Program-made: the position numbers and the translations under genes
Notes under the pieces: model-generated
What the model was told of the DNA's origin: nothing
Seen by the model: only the letters and a program-made list of their open reading frames with translations
Databases searched by the model: none
Assembly: GCF_900115545.1 (NCBI RefSeq)
Contig: NZ_FOWV01000013.1
Location: 1 to 64,000 of the forward strand
Length of the DNA stretch: 64,000 nt
From: Ralstonia sp. NFACC01
Lineage (GTDB): Bacteria; Pseudomonadota; Gammaproteobacteria; Burkholderiales; Burkholderiaceae
Direction: 5' to 3'
In this document: positions 1-8,938 of the stretch, piece after piece
Position numbering within the stretch: the first letter of the stretch is position 1
How the letters are laid out: the number at the start of each line of letters is the position of its first letter

Positions 1-72
1 GGCACACCCAGCTACGTGCGGGAGTGGAAGGACAGTGCCCGCGCGCCGGTGGGGGATGTGGTGATGTCGTGA
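1..72 (+). CDS. C-terminal end of an unidentified protein (cut by window edge)
   Basis: Frame 1 is open from the first base and ends at a TGA at 70-72. The 23 visible residues, beginning GTPSYVREWKD, look like ordinary coding sequence, but are too few to name a family. The supporting context is that a structured repeat follows about 55 nt downstream in the same orientation, as it does after the two other genes in this window that carry this element. Treat as a probable gene end only. Confidence 0.4.
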   Translation, partial: GTPSYVREWKDSARAPVGDVVMS

Positions 73-127
73 CGTCTGTGGGGTGCTAGTTGTTTTTGTT
101 TTGGTCGTGGTGGTGCATCCCTTGTTT

Positions 128-344
128 CATCCCCTGCCGGGGCTGACTCACTTTCTTTGGTCTTGCCCAAAGAAAGTAAGCAAAGAAATGCGCGCCCAAG
201 ATGGCGACCCCCTCCTTGAATTTCTGTCGCAGGGAGGGGAAGGGAAAAACTCGCTTCGCTCAGACAGTTTCCCTTCCTTTTTCCTCCCTGCAACAGAAAT
301 TCAAGGCGCCATCTGGGGCAGGGAAAGTCAACAAACAAAAGCCA
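128..344 (+). repeat. Structured 3'-end repeat element, copy 1
   Basis: First of three homologous copies of a roughly 200-nt element. It opens with a CCCCTGCCGGGG mini-palindrome, then a perfect 10-bp hairpin (151-160 with 167-176, loop tcttgc), then the constant block CGCGCCC-AGATGGCG. A long hairpin follows: 214-227 pairs with 293-306, 229-237 with 283-291, and 238-247 with 268-277, around the conserved loop TCGCTTCGCTCAGACA; it closes with CGCCATC at 307-313. Similarity to copy 3 extends to about 344. It follows the gene ending at 72 in the same orientation. Possible roles are 3'-UTR structure, terminator, or a miniature mobile/REP-like element. Confidence 0.85.
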
Positions 345-371
345 AACCTTCTGGGCGCCAGCCCAAACGAC

Positions 372-405
372 AAGGCCAACCGCGCGATGGGTTGGCCTTT
401 CTCTT
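372..405 (+). terminator. Rho-independent terminator between repeat copies 1 and 2
   Basis: AAGGCCAACC (372-381) pairs perfectly with GGTTGGCCTT (390-399) and is followed by TTCTCTTTT on the plus strand. On the minus strand the tail is only TTGTCGTTT, so plus-strand termination is favoured. It sits in the centre of the convergent gap between the gene ending at 72 and gspF, and could end both transcripts. Confidence 0.65.
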
Positions 406-421
406 TTGACGTTGAGCCCTT

Positions 422-612
422 GATGGCGCCTTGAATTTTTGTGAGCGGGCGGATCAAGGAAGGAGGCTTGTCTGAGCGCAGCGAGTTTGCCTCCTTCCCC
501 GCACGGTCACACAAATTCAAGGGATGGGTCGCCATCTCGGGCGCGCCTTTCTTTTGCTTACTTTTCTTTGGCAAGACAAAGAAAAGTGAGTCGGTCCCGG
601 CAGGGAACGAAA
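422..612 (-). repeat. Structured 3'-end repeat element, copy 2 (inverted)
   Basis: Second copy, on the minus strand, starting about 27 nt after the gspF stop codon and therefore sense-oriented to gspF. The first hairpin arms (560-570 and 577-587) each carry one extra base compared with copy 1, so pairing is kept. The inner stem of the long hairpin (458-467 with 489-498) reads GGAAGGAGGC/GCCTCCTTCC instead of GGAAGGGAAA/TTTCCCTTCC in copy 1, so both arms changed together. The loop core TCGCTGCGCTCAGACA is conserved. This copy is the most diverged of the three. Confidence 0.85.
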
Positions 613-638
613 GGGGGGTGGACCACGAGCAAAAAAAC

Positions 639-1850
639 TTAGTGCACCAGCTGGTTAATCTCAATAATCGGCATCAACACAGCCAACACGATGAGCAACA
701 CCACCACGCCCATCGTCAAAATCAAAGCCGGCTCCAGCAAGCCCGTGAGGAACAACGTCCGACGCTCCAGCTCTTGAGCCTCGCCCTGCGCAGCCCGCTC
801 CAACATCGCAGGCAGATTGCCCGTCGCCTCACCCGAACGAATCAAATGCACCAGCACAGGCGGAAACTGGTTCTGCGCCGCCAACGCCCGCGCCAGCGAA
901 GTCCCTTCCCGTACGCGTGTGGACGCATCCTCCACATTGGTCTTGAGGGCGACGTTGTTCAGCGTCTCCCCCGCGGCCTGCAGGCCCCGCAGGATCGGCA
1001 CACCGGCACTGGTGAGAATGGCCAGCGTGCTGGCAAACCGCGCGGTGTTGTAACCGCGAACGAGCTTGCCGAACAGCGGCGCGGTCAGCAGCCACTTGTG
1101 CCACGACAGCCGCAATGCCGGCTGCTTGAGCAGATTGCGGATCAGCACGCCGATCGCCACCAGAACGATCGCTGCCAGCCAGCCCCAGTTCCGTACAAAA
1201 TCCGACAGCCACAGCATGATGATCGTGAGTGTCGGCAGCTTCTGCTTGGTGTTGGCAAACACGCTCACCACCTGCGGCACCACGTATGACAGCAGGAAGA
1301 TCACGATCGCAAACGCCACCACCGTGACGATCGCCGGATACGTGAATGCCAGCTTGATCTTGGAGGTCAGCGCGTTGCGGCTCTCGATGTAGTCCGCCAG
1401 GCGCGAGAGCACGAGGCCAAGATTGCCCGAGTGCTCGCCCGCTGAAACGAGGGCGCGGTAGATGTCCGGAAAATCCTTTGGATGCTGCGCCAGCGCCACC
1501 GAGAGTGAGCTGCCGCCCACCACTTCCGCGCGGATGGCCGCGAGCAGCTCGCCGACGTACGCACGTTCGGCCTGATCGGCCAGCGCGGCCAGCGCTTCAT
1601 CGAGCGGCAGACCCGCCACCAGCAGGCTGGCGAGCTGGCGCGTGACGAGCGCGTTTTCCTGCGCCGAGAGCCGTTTGCCGAAGCTGGACCCGCTGCGCTT
1701 GGTGGCCTGTGCGCCCAGTACGTCGACCAGCAGCGGAGTCAGCCCGCGTGCGCGCAGCAGCGTGCGCGCCTGACGTGCGCTGTCGGCTTCGATGACACCC
1801 TTGTCGGTCTTGCCGGCGGCGTCGGCGGCTTCGTAGCGGAAGGCTGGCAT
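639..1850 (-). CDS. gspF: Type II secretion inner-membrane platform protein GspF
   Basis: Polytopic inner-membrane protein of the type II secretion platform, thought to couple the GspE ATPase to pseudopilus assembly. The 403 residues match the usual family length. There are two repeated cytoplasmic T2SSF domains (about 70-190 and 270-390), with membrane segments near 167-190, 218-240 and 373-397. Each repeat has the family's GxxL..AL....FP pattern (for example KDFPDIYRALVSAGEHSGNL and FPPVLVHLIRSGEATGNL). It is the last gene of the minus-strand gsp operon, 22 nt after gspE, and is followed by repeat copy 2. The identification is firm. Confidence 0.95.
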   Translation of the reverse strand: MPAFRYEAADAAGKTDKGVIEADSARQARTLLRARGLTPLLVDVLGAQATKRSGSSFGKRLSAQENALVTRQLASLLVAGLPLDEALAALADQAERAYVGELLAAIRAEVVGGSSLSVALAQHPKDFPDIYRALVSAGEHSGNLGLVLSRLADYIESRNALTSKIKLAFTYPAIVTVVAFAIVIFLLSYVVPQVVSVFANTKQKLPTLTIIMLWLSDFVRNWGWLAAIVLVAIGVLIRNLLKQPALRLSWHKWLLTAPLFGKLVRGYNTARFASTLAILTSAGVPILRGLQAAGETLNNVALKTNVEDASTRVREGTSLARALAAQNQFPPVLVHLIRSGEATGNLPAMLERAAQGEAQELERRTLFLTGLLEPALILTMGVVVLLIVLAVLMPIIEINQLVH

Positions 1851-1872
1851 GCGCTATTCGTTTGATCGCGCC

Positions 1873-3429
1873 TTAGTCGCGTGTGACCCGCAGCACTTCT
1901 TCCAGCGATGTGGCGCCGGTGTCGATCCAGCGCTGTGCATCCATGCGCATGGTCTGCATGCCCTGGCCGATGGCGAATGCCTTGATCTCGGATTCAGCGG
2001 CCTGGCGGTGGATCATGGTTTGGATTTCTGGCGTGACGGTCAGCAGTTCGTACACGCCGGTGCGGCCCTGGTAGCCGGAGTTGCTGCAACGGTCGCAGCC
2101 GACGTGATGCCACACCGATTTGCGTGCCGGTGCGGCGGGCCCCACGCCATCGGCAACCGGCGTGCCGGCCACGGCTTCCACTTCCGCAGGCGTGAGTTCG
2201 AGCACTTCTTCGCGGCGGCAATGCACGCACAGGCGGCGGACCAGCCGCTGCGCCAGCACACCCAGCAGCGATGAAGACAGCAGGAACGGCTCGATGCCCA
2301 TGTCGATCAGGCGCGTCACGGCTGAAGCCGAATCATTCGTGTGCAGCGTCGCCAGCACCAGGTGGCCCGTGAGTGAAGCCTGCACGGCAATCTGCGCCGT
2401 TTCCAAATCGCGGATTTCCCCGATCATCACCACGTCCGGGTCCTGGCGCAGGATGGCGCGCAGGGCCTTGGCGAACGTCATGTCGATCTTTGGGTTGACC
2501 TGCGTCTGGCCGATGCCGTCGAGGTCGTATTCGATCGGGTCTTCCACCGTCATGATGTTGGTGGAAGCAGAATCGAGCCGCGACAGCGCCGCGTACAGCG
2601 TGGTCGTCTTGCCCGAACCCGTCGGGCCGGTCACGAGCACGATGCCGTGCGGCTGGTTGATCAGGTGGTCGAAGCGCGCCAGCGTGCCGGCGCCCATGCC
2701 GAGCTTGCCGAGGTCGAGCCGGCCGGCTTCTTTATCGAGCAGACGCAGCACCGCGCGCTCGCCGTGGCCGGTGGGCAGCGTGCTCACACGCACGTCTACG
2801 GGGCGTCCGCCCACGCGCAGCGTGATGCGACCATCCTGCGGCAGGCGTTTTTCGGCAATGTCGAGCTGCGCCATGATCTTGATGCGCGAAATGAGCGCGC
2901 CATGCAGCGCCTTCTTCGGGCGCACGACGTCGCGCAGCGTCCCATCGACGCGAAAGCGCACGACGGATGCATTCTCGAACGGCTCGATGTGAATGTCCGA
3001 TGCGCCTTCGCGCGCGGCCTGCGTAAGCAGCGCGTTGATCATGCGGATGATCGGCGCGTCGTCTTCGGATTCGAGCAGGTCTTCCACGGCAGGAATGTCC
3101 TGCATCAGGCGCGAGAGGTCGACTTCGCCTTCCACTTCGCCCACCACCTGCGCTGCGCTGCCGTCTTGCGCGTTGTACGCCGTCTGCGTGGCGGTGGACA
3201 GCGCCGCCGTGCTAAGCGTCACCAACTGCAGCGCGCCGAACACGCGACCGAGTTCAGCCAGCGCCGTGCGCGAAGTTTCGGGGCAGACCCACACCTCCAG
3301 CGTGTCGACGTCCTGGCGGGCGACGAGCAATCGCGCATCGCGCGCAAACGCATACGGCACCAGCCGCACGGCTGACTGCGAGGGCGGCTCGAGCGTGCTG
3401 ACGTCGGTGGTGGGAGCTTGCGTTGCCAT
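1873..3429 (-). CDS. gspE: Type II secretion ATPase GspE
   Basis: Cytoplasmic hexameric ATPase that powers pseudopilus growth in type II secretion. Read from the ATG at 3429 it has 518 residues, normal for the family. Visible motifs in order are the N1E domain, an Asp-box region, Walker [11 protein letters not shown] (about residue 270), the [11 protein letters not shown] segment, Walker [13 protein letters not shown], the His box [14 protein letters not shown], and a tetracysteine zinc site (CVHC then CDRC). The frame stays open upstream to 3759, but that part is arginine-rich shadow coding inside gspD, so the 3429 start, 17 nt after the gspD stop, is preferred. Confidence 0.96.
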   Translation of the reverse strand: MATQAPTTDVSTLEPPSQSAVRLVPYAFARDARLLVARQDVDTLEVWVCPETSRTALAELGRVFGALQLVTLSTAALSTATQTAYNAQDGSAAQVVGEVEGEVDLSRLMQDIPAVEDLLESEDDAPIIRMINALLTQAAREGASDIHIEPFENASVVRFRVDGTLRDVVRPKKALHGALISRIKIMAQLDIAEKRLPQDGRITLRVGGRPVDVRVSTLPTGHGERAVLRLLDKEAGRLDLGKLGMGAGTLARFDHLINQPHGIVLVTGPTGSGKTTTLYAALSRLDSASTNIMTVEDPIEYDLDGIGQTQVNPKIDMTFAKALRAILRQDPDVVMIGEIRDLETAQIAVQASLTGHLVLATLHTNDSASAVTRLIDMGIEPFLLSSSLLGVLAQRLVRRLCVHCRREEVLELTPAEVEAVAGTPVADGVGPAAPARKSVWHHVGCDRCSNSGYQGRTGVYELLTVTPEIQTMIHRQAAESEIKAFAIGQGMQTMRMDAQRWIDTGATSLEEVLRVTRD

Positions 3430-3445
3430 GGTTCGTTGTCCGTTG

Positions 3446-5866
3446 TCAGCCACCGTTGCGCGGCGCATTGCCATCGTAGCCGCCGGAGGTGGGCGCCGCG
3501 AAGTTCTGCAGGCGCGGCTGGCTGCGCGTGGTGCCTTGCGGCATCGGCATCGGGGCGCCCGGGGGCACCTGCGTGCCGGCCGGGCCCTTCGGCACGATCG
3601 ACACATCGCCGTAATTGTCAGCCGGGCGCATGGCGCTGGGCGTGGGCAGCACCGGTGTGTCCTTGTCCGAGGTGGTCGGCAGCATGTTCGGCGAGACAAA
3701 GCCCTGCTGCGTATCGCGCATGTAGTTGTAGCGGTTGTCCGACAACGCGCCCGTGGCATCGGCCGTGCGCAAGATGATCGGGCGCAGGAACACCAGCAGG
3801 TTGGTCTTCACACGCGTCTTGCTCTCCGAGCGGAACAGCGCGCCAAGCAGCGGGATGTCGCCCAGGCCCGGCACTTTCTGCTCGCCGTCCTGGTAGTTGT
3901 CTTCCAGCAGGCCGCCCAGCACGACCACCTGGCCGTCGTTGGCCAGCACATTGGTCTCGATCGAGCGCACATTGGTGGTCGGGCCCTGCGTGGCATTCTG
4001 CGTGCCCGGCACCACCGCCGACGACTCCTGGAAGATCTGCATCTTCACCAGCCCGCCGTCGGTGATCTGCGGCTTGACGCGCAGCGTGATGCCGACGTCC
4101 TTGCGGTCGAACGTCTGGAACGGCGTGACCGAAGCTGCGCCGCCGGTCTGCGCATATGAACCGGTCGTGATCGGCACGTTCTGGCCGATCAGGATCTTGG
4201 CCTCTTCGTTGTCGAGCGTAATCAGGTTGGGCGTGGACAGCACGTTGACCGAACCATCCGAACCCAGCGCGCTGAGGATGGCGCCCAAACCGCTGCCCCT
4301 GTTGAACACCCCGAAGTTGCCGCCGTTGAGTTGGCCAACGCTGTTGGAGAGCGTGCCAATGGCAGTCTGCGCGGCCGTACTGCCGATGCCGCCGCTGGTA
4401 ATGGTGGCAATCGTGCCCGCGAGGTTGATCAGGTTATTGGCGCCGGAGCCGAAGTTGGTGCCACCGCCAAAAAAGGTGGTCGGCCCGCCTGCGCCGGCCA
4501 TCCATTGGATGCCCAACTGCGAAGCCTTGGTGGCCGTCACTTCCACGATCATCGATTCGATATAGACCTGGGCGCGTCGCGCGTCGAGGTCGTCGATCAC
4601 GGCGCGCAGGTTGCGATAGACCGGCTCGCTGGCGGTGATGATGAGCGCGTTGGTGGCCGGATCGGCCTGGATGATGCCGCCGGTGGTCGGCGTGTTGTTC
4701 TGCCCAAACGAGGCGCGGAACGAAGAGCTGCCGCTGCCCGAGCCGCTGCCCGAACCCGAGCCGCTGCCGTAGTTGGTGTTCTGTGTGTTCTGGTTCTGCG
4801 AGGTGTTCACGCCGCCGGCCGGCTGCGAGGTTGCGCCTTGGGCGGCGCTCTGGCCGCCCGGCCCGGTCGATGCCGAGGCCGACAGCGTGGCGTCGGCCGC
4901 CACGATCGCGCGCAGCGTGGTGGCCAGCTGCACCGCGTTGGCGTTCTTGAGCGGCACCACCCAGATGTTGCCCGGGCGCGCATTCGGCACGTCAAGCTTG
5001 GCGATCAGCTGTTTGGCCTGGGCAAGACGGGCCGCGCTCGACGCACGCACCATCACGCTATTCGAACGCGGCTCTGCCACGACTGACGTGCGCAGGCTCG
5101 GGTCCGACAGCGCCGCGCCGGCACCGGCACCAGCTGCGCCGCCAGCCGACGGGTCCAGCAGCTTCTGCAGCGTAGCTGCCACGTCGATGGCCACGGCGTT
5201 CTTCAGCGGAATCAGTTCGGTCTCACCAGCCACGGGCGTGTCGATCGACGCGATGATGCGGCCGATGCGGCGCAGGTTGTCGGCGTAATCGGTAATGACC
5301 AGCGTGTTGTTGGCCGGGTATGCGGTGATCGTGTTGTTGGGCGCGATCATCGGGCGCAGCACCGGCACCAGGTTGTTGGCCGATTCATGCTGCAGGCGGA
5401 AGACCTGCGTGACGACCTGCTCGCCGCCGCGCGCGCCTGCCGCGCCCACGCTGGTGGGCGAGCCCTGCAGCTTGGCATCGGCTTCCGGCACGACCTTGGT
5501 GAAACCGTTGCCTTCGACAATCGCGTAGCCCTGCATGCGCAGGATCGAGCCCAGCGATTCGAGCGCTTGCGAGCGCGTCACCGGCTTTTCGGTGACGAGG
5601 TTGACGGTGCCCTTCACGCGCGGGTCGACGATGAAGTTCTTGCCGGTGGCCTGGCCCACGGCCTTGACCACCGAGTCCAGATCCGCGTTGACGAAATTCA
5701 GCGAGACCTCATCCCCGGGGTTGCCGGCGGCGCCGTTCTGGGCGGATGCCGCGCTCGGCGGGGCGGCGAAGACTGGCATCGAGCCGGCCACCATTGTTGC
5801 GCAGCATGCCAGGACGATGGCGCGAACGGTGAGTCGGGAAGAGGCGTTGTACATGGTCTCGTTCAT
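3446..5866 (-). CDS. gspD: Type II secretion outer-membrane secretin GspD
   Basis: Forms the outer-membrane channel of the type II system. About 806 residues, with a signal peptide ending around PVFAAPPSA, then N0 ([20 protein letters not shown]), N1-N3 domains and a C-terminal secretin domain ([38 protein letters not shown]). An unusual (Gly-Ser)n tract of about 14 residues lies in the N2-N3 region, encoded near 4730-4770. The start is uncertain: a GTG at 5878 and ATGs at 5866 and 5854 are in frame, and no strong Shine-Dalgarno decides between them. The gene lies between gspN and gspE in the same operon. No pilotin gene is visible nearby. Confidence 0.95.
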   Translation of the reverse strand: MNETMYNASSRLTVRAIVLACCATMVAGSMPVFAAPPSAASAQNGAAGNPGDEVSLNFVNADLDSVVKAVGQATGKNFIVDPRVKGTVNLVTEKPVTRSQALESLGSILRMQGYAIVEGNGFTKVVPEADAKLQGSPTSVGAAGARGGEQVVTQVFRLQHESANNLVPVLRPMIAPNNTITAYPANNTLVITDYADNLRRIGRIIASIDTPVAGETELIPLKNAVAIDVAATLQKLLDPSAGGAAGAGAGAALSDPSLRTSVVAEPRSNSVMVRASSAARLAQAKQLIAKLDVPNARPGNIWVVPLKNANAVQLATTLRAIVAADATLSASASTGPGGQSAAQGATSQPAGGVNTSQNQNTQNTNYGSGSGSGSGSGSGSSSFRASFGQNNTPTTGGIIQADPATNALIITASEPVYRNLRAVIDDLDARRAQVYIESMIVEVTATKASQLGIQWMAGAGGPTTFFGGGTNFGSGANNLINLAGTIATITSGGIGSTAAQTAIGTLSNSVGQLNGGNFGVFNRGSGLGAILSALGSDGSVNVLSTPNLITLDNEEAKILIGQNVPITTGSYAQTGGAASVTPFQTFDRKDVGITLRVKPQITDGGLVKMQIFQESSAVVPGTQNATQGPTTNVRSIETNVLANDGQVVVLGGLLEDNYQDGEQKVPGLGDIPLLGALFRSESKTRVKTNLLVFLRPIILRTADATGALSDNRYNYMRDTQQGFVSPNMLPTTSDKDTPVLPTPSAMRPADNYGDVSIVPKGPAGTQVPPGAPMPMPQGTTRSQPRLQNFAAPTSGGYDGNAPRNGG
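4728..4773 (-). repeat. Short tandem repeat coding (Gly-Ser)n inside gspD
   Basis: Imperfect 6-bp to 12-bp repeats of the type GCCGCTGCCCGA encode alternating glycine and serine in the linker between secretin N domains. Since the unit is a multiple of three, slippage would change linker length without breaking the frame. Confidence 0.7.
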
Positions 5867-5903
5867 GGTTGTCGGCACGCTGGCTCGCGCGCCGGCTTGA
5901 GGA

Positions 5904-6746
5904 TCAAAAGCGGAGTCGATGATGCGACCCGTCGCGCGGGCCCAGCAGACTCAACAGGCCAATCAATTGCGGTTCCGACTCCGGCGTGGCACTGGCCACC
6001 CCGTCAAAATGCGCGCTGGGCCCCAGGGTGCCCTGGCCCTGCAGAGTGAGCGGCCCGGCCAGCGTCGACAGCGACAACTGCATCGGCGCACCGCTCACGC
6101 CGCCAAACGACACCACGGCCTGATAACTGCCCAGCGGCCGCACCCGGCTGAGGCTGGATGATACCTGCTCAAGCGTGACAGTCAGCGCGCCCTGGGCGGT
6201 GTCTGGCTGGCCTTTTCCACGACCGAATTGGCCTGAGAGCGGCGTCCACTGCGCCCGCAGCCGGCCATCCAGCTTGAGCGTGTTGAACGGCGCGCCAATG
6301 CCTTCCAGCAACGACGCAGGCAACGCGACCGTGCCAGCCTCTGCGTCCCAGTGCCCCGGCCTGACCGTCAGCGTGACCGGCTTCTCCAGCGCGCGATCGT
6401 GCGTCAGGTGCGCGCGCAGCGTGCCGGTGAGCAGCGGCAGCATGTCGATCGACCACGACAGGCGGCCCGGCAGCACGGTCGCATCAGCCCCCCCGTTGCC
6501 GGCGGTCAGCGCCAGCGTTGCGCTGCCGTGCCAGATACTGCCTTGGCTGTCAGCCAGCAACACACGATGCCCCGTGGCCGCGGCCACGCGCTCGGCCGCC
6601 CACGCGGCCGGATACTGCGCCACCACGGTCAAGCCCACGGCCAGCAGCGCCACGCCACACCACAGCACGCGCCAGCCGAGGCTCGTGCGCTTGTCGGACT
6701 CGGCACGGCGGCGCAGGCGCAGCGGCGGTAGCGATTCAATCCCCAT
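5904..6746 (-). CDS. gspN: Type II secretion protein GspN
   Basis: Accessory inner-membrane/periplasmic component found in a subset of type II systems. The ATG at 6746 gives 280 residues with a short basic cytoplasmic tail (RLRRRAESDKRTS), one membrane segment (about 33-53, VLWCGVALLAVGLTVVAQYP) and a periplasmic domain carrying the GspN-like GSIWHGSATLAL motif. The open frame extends upstream to 6890, but that part overlaps gspM and is an antisense-type shadow. It sits between gspM and gspD, the usual betaproteobacterial position. Confidence 0.9.
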   Translation of the reverse strand: MGIESLPPLRLRRRAESDKRTSLGWRVLWCGVALLAVGLTVVAQYPAAWAAERVAAATGHRVLLADSQGSIWHGSATLALTAGNGGADATVLPGRLSWSIDMLPLLTGTLRAHLTHDRALEKPVTLTVRPGHWDAEAGTVALPASLLEGIGAPFNTLKLDGRLRAQWTPLSGQFGRGKGQPDTAQGALTVTLEQVSSSLSRVRPLGSYQAVVSFGGVSGAPMQLSLSTLAGPLTLQGQGTLGPSAHFDGVASATPESEPQLIGLLSLLGPRDGSHHRLRF

Positions 6747-6763
6747 CGGCACGATCGGACCCG

Positions 6764-7330
6764 TCAGTGGCCCGTGGCGGCAGGGCCTTGCAGCGTCGCC
6801 GTCACGTTGACCAGGGCCGTTGCGCCCACGTATTTGATGTTCGTGTCGATCACCTTCATGCGCTGCGCCTGCCGCACCTCCTGCAGCCATTCGGCGACGG
6901 CGCCAAAGGGCACCTTGTCCAGTTGCACCTGCACGCTCTCGCCCGACATCGCCATCCGCGTGGCCTTCAGGCCATGGTTGGTGAGGCTCGTGTTGAGCGC
7001 CTGCTGCAGTTCAGCACCGCGCGGCACGGGCGCAGCGGCAATGGCAGACAGGCCGCGGGCTTCCTGGCCCAGCGTTTCCATTTCGGCGAGTTGGGTACGC
7101 ATCTGCGGCAGGGCTTTCTCGATGCGGCGCTGACCTTCAAAGGCCGGCTCCCACAGCACCAGGTAGACGATCACGAGCAACAGCACCACGCCGCCGCCGG
7201 CCAGGATGCGGCGCTCGCGCGGTTCGCGCTGCATCCAGAAGGTCGTGGCCGCATCGCGCACCGAGTCCGGCACGCCAATGCGCGGCAGGCGGCGGGATGA
7301 CGATCGGGAAGGAGAGGAGGAAGTCGCCAT
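6764..7330 (-). CDS. gspM: Type II secretion protein GspM
   Basis: Inner-membrane partner of GspL in the secretion platform. At 188 residues it fits the family: a cytoplasmic N-terminus, a single membrane segment (about 43-61, ILAGGGVVLLLVIVYLVLWE), a coiled region (RRIEKALPQMRTQLAEMETL) and a ferredoxin-like C-terminal domain. It lies 10 nt downstream of gspL and 17 nt upstream of gspN in the operon, supporting the assignment, which is otherwise based on weakly conserved sequence. Confidence 0.9.
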   Translation of the reverse strand: MATSSSPSRSSSRRLPRIGVPDSVRDAATTFWMQREPRERRILAGGGVVLLLVIVYLVLWEPAFEGQRRIEKALPQMRTQLAEMETLGQEARGLSAIAAAPVPRGAELQQALNTSLTNHGLKATRMAMSGESVQVQLDKVPFGAVAEWLQEVRQAQRMKVIDTNIKYVGATALVNVTATLQGPAATGH

Positions 7331-7340
7331 GGAGGAATCG

Positions 7341-8777
7341 TTATTGGGCGATGGAGACCGTCCAGCGCGAGCCCGGTACGGTCGCCTCGGCGCCGCGCGG
7401 GGCCTCGGCGGTGTCCATGTTCAGGCCGACATTGCGGGCGGCGGTGCGCAGGCTGGCGGTGTCGGTGCCGTCCTTGAGCGTGACCGTGAGCGCGCGGCCG
7501 TGGTAATCGAGTGCGAGCAGCGCATCGGGCGCGAGCCCGGTCGCAGCCTGGGCAAAGCGATCGGCCAGCGGCAGGAAGTCTTCCGGCGCCGATTTGCCGG
7601 CGGCCAAGCGCAGTTGCTCGACCTGGCGGCGCATCTGCGCGGGCGGATCGAGGATCACCGGCGTATTCGGGAATGCCGTCTGCAACTGCGCGCGCATGGC
7701 GGTATCGAGCCGCTTCTGCTCCGCGCGCAGCGTGAGCCAGCGTGCGTTCATGCCAATGAGCTGCACGACCACGATCAGCACTGCCAGCGCGATGGGCAGG
7801 CGCCAGAGGCTCCAGTCCATGCCGGCCACGCCGCCGCGCGCAAAGTCGAACTGGCAGAGATCGGCTTCGCCGGAGGCGAGGGCGTCGCGGGCGCCGGCAG
7901 CCCAGGTGGACCAGTCCAGCGTGGCGGTGGCCGGGTCGGCTGACAAGCCGGGCGCCAGCTCGCGCAATGCGGGCGAGACCATCAGCGTGGCCGGCGTAGG
8001 GGCAATCCCCAGCCAGCTGCCAACGTTGGCCGGCAGCAGCCGCAGGCCGTAACCCTCGGCGCGGCCCGTGCGTACGGTGATGTCGACGGCCACGGGCGCG
8101 TCCGGGTCGGACGATGGCGCAGCGTCAAGCGCGATGGTTGCCGGTGCGATTGCCGCAACGGCGTCAGCCACGGGCAATTCGACTGCAGGCTCGGCGGCCG
8201 CGGAAGCGTCGAGCGATGGCTCTGCGCGTTCGACGGCGTTTGCCGATTCTGCAATCAGCGCTGCCGCTGCGGCAGGCGTTTCAAACGGCACGCAAAGCTG
8301 CGCAGGCAGCAGATGGCAGGTGCGGTGCTTGTGGCCGGCAAAGGTATCGAGAATGAAGCGGACCCAGGCGCGGTCGGCAATCATCAACGCGCGTGATTGC
8401 GGCTCGCGGGGCGCGCGCCAGCCACGCGCAGGGGCGTCGCCCAGGCGGGGGCCAAGGGCGATATGACATTGCTGCGCGTCCTGCACGAGGCGGTCTTCCA
8501 CCAAGTTGGGCAATGCCAGACGCAGCTTGGGCAGCGCCAGCGGCGGCACGTTGGTCGGCACCAGCAGCACATCGGCGGCGGGCAGCAGAAGGATCAGGCG
8601 ATCAGCCGCGGGCAGTTCGTCGGTGCGCGACGTACCTTCGCGCTGAACACGTTGGGCCCCAAGCGCGCCCTCTTCACGCACCAGCGCGAAGGGCACGGAG
8701 GCAAGCGCGCCCGCCGACCAGCGTTCGGGCGATTGAATGGGCCGGTGCGGCAGGCGCACGTACAGGGAGGTCGTCAA
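7341..8777 (-). CDS. gspL: Type II secretion protein GspL
   Basis: Inner-membrane protein that recruits the GspE ATPase through its actin-like cytoplasmic domain. It has 478 residues, with cytoplasmic domain to about 330, membrane segment around 335-355 (LWRLPIALAVLIVVVQLIGM) and a periplasmic ferredoxin-like domain. Translation appears to start at TTG (8777), backed by a GAGGAG Shine-Dalgarno at about 8781-8786; no in-frame ATG is better placed. An alanine/proline-rich insert (about 175-225) is unusual. A 161-nt gap separates it from gspK, larger than any other gap in this operon. Confidence 0.92.
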   Translation of the reverse strand: MTTSLYVRLPHRPIQSPERWSAGALASVPFALVREEGALGAQRVQREGTSRTDELPAADRLILLLPAADVLLVPTNVPPLALPKLRLALPNLVEDRLVQDAQQCHIALGPRLGDAPARGWRAPREPQSRALMIADRAWVRFILDTFAGHKHRTCHLLPAQLCVPFETPAAAAALIAESANAVERAEPSLDASAAAEPAVELPVADAVAAIAPATIALDAAPSSDPDAPVAVDITVRTGRAEGYGLRLLPANVGSWLGIAPTPATLMVSPALRELAPGLSADPATATLDWSTWAAGARDALASGEADLCQFDFARGGVAGMDWSLWRLPIALAVLIVVVQLIGMNARWLTLRAEQKRLDTAMRAQLQTAFPNTPVILDPPAQMRRQVEQLRLAAGKSAPEDFLPLADRFAQAATGLAPDALLALDYHGRALTVTLKDGTDTASLRTAARNVGLNMDTAEAPRGAEATVPGSRWTVSIAQ

Positions 8778-8938
8778 ACCGCTCCTCTATTGATCTTGAG
8801 AGTGTGAATGCGAACTGCCAACGGAAGCGCCGGATTGCGCAAAACCCGCGATGCTGAACGATGCGGATGACAATACGGCGAAGGCTAGGGTCTGTCTACA
8901 AGCGGCGCGTACGCACGTAGAGGGGTGTTGCGCCGCCG

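Noticed and set aside
441-1289. Plus-strand frame starting in repeat copy 2 and running into gspF
   Set aside because: It is antisense to gspF and translates the hairpin element; His/Gln/Arg-rich, no protein-like features.
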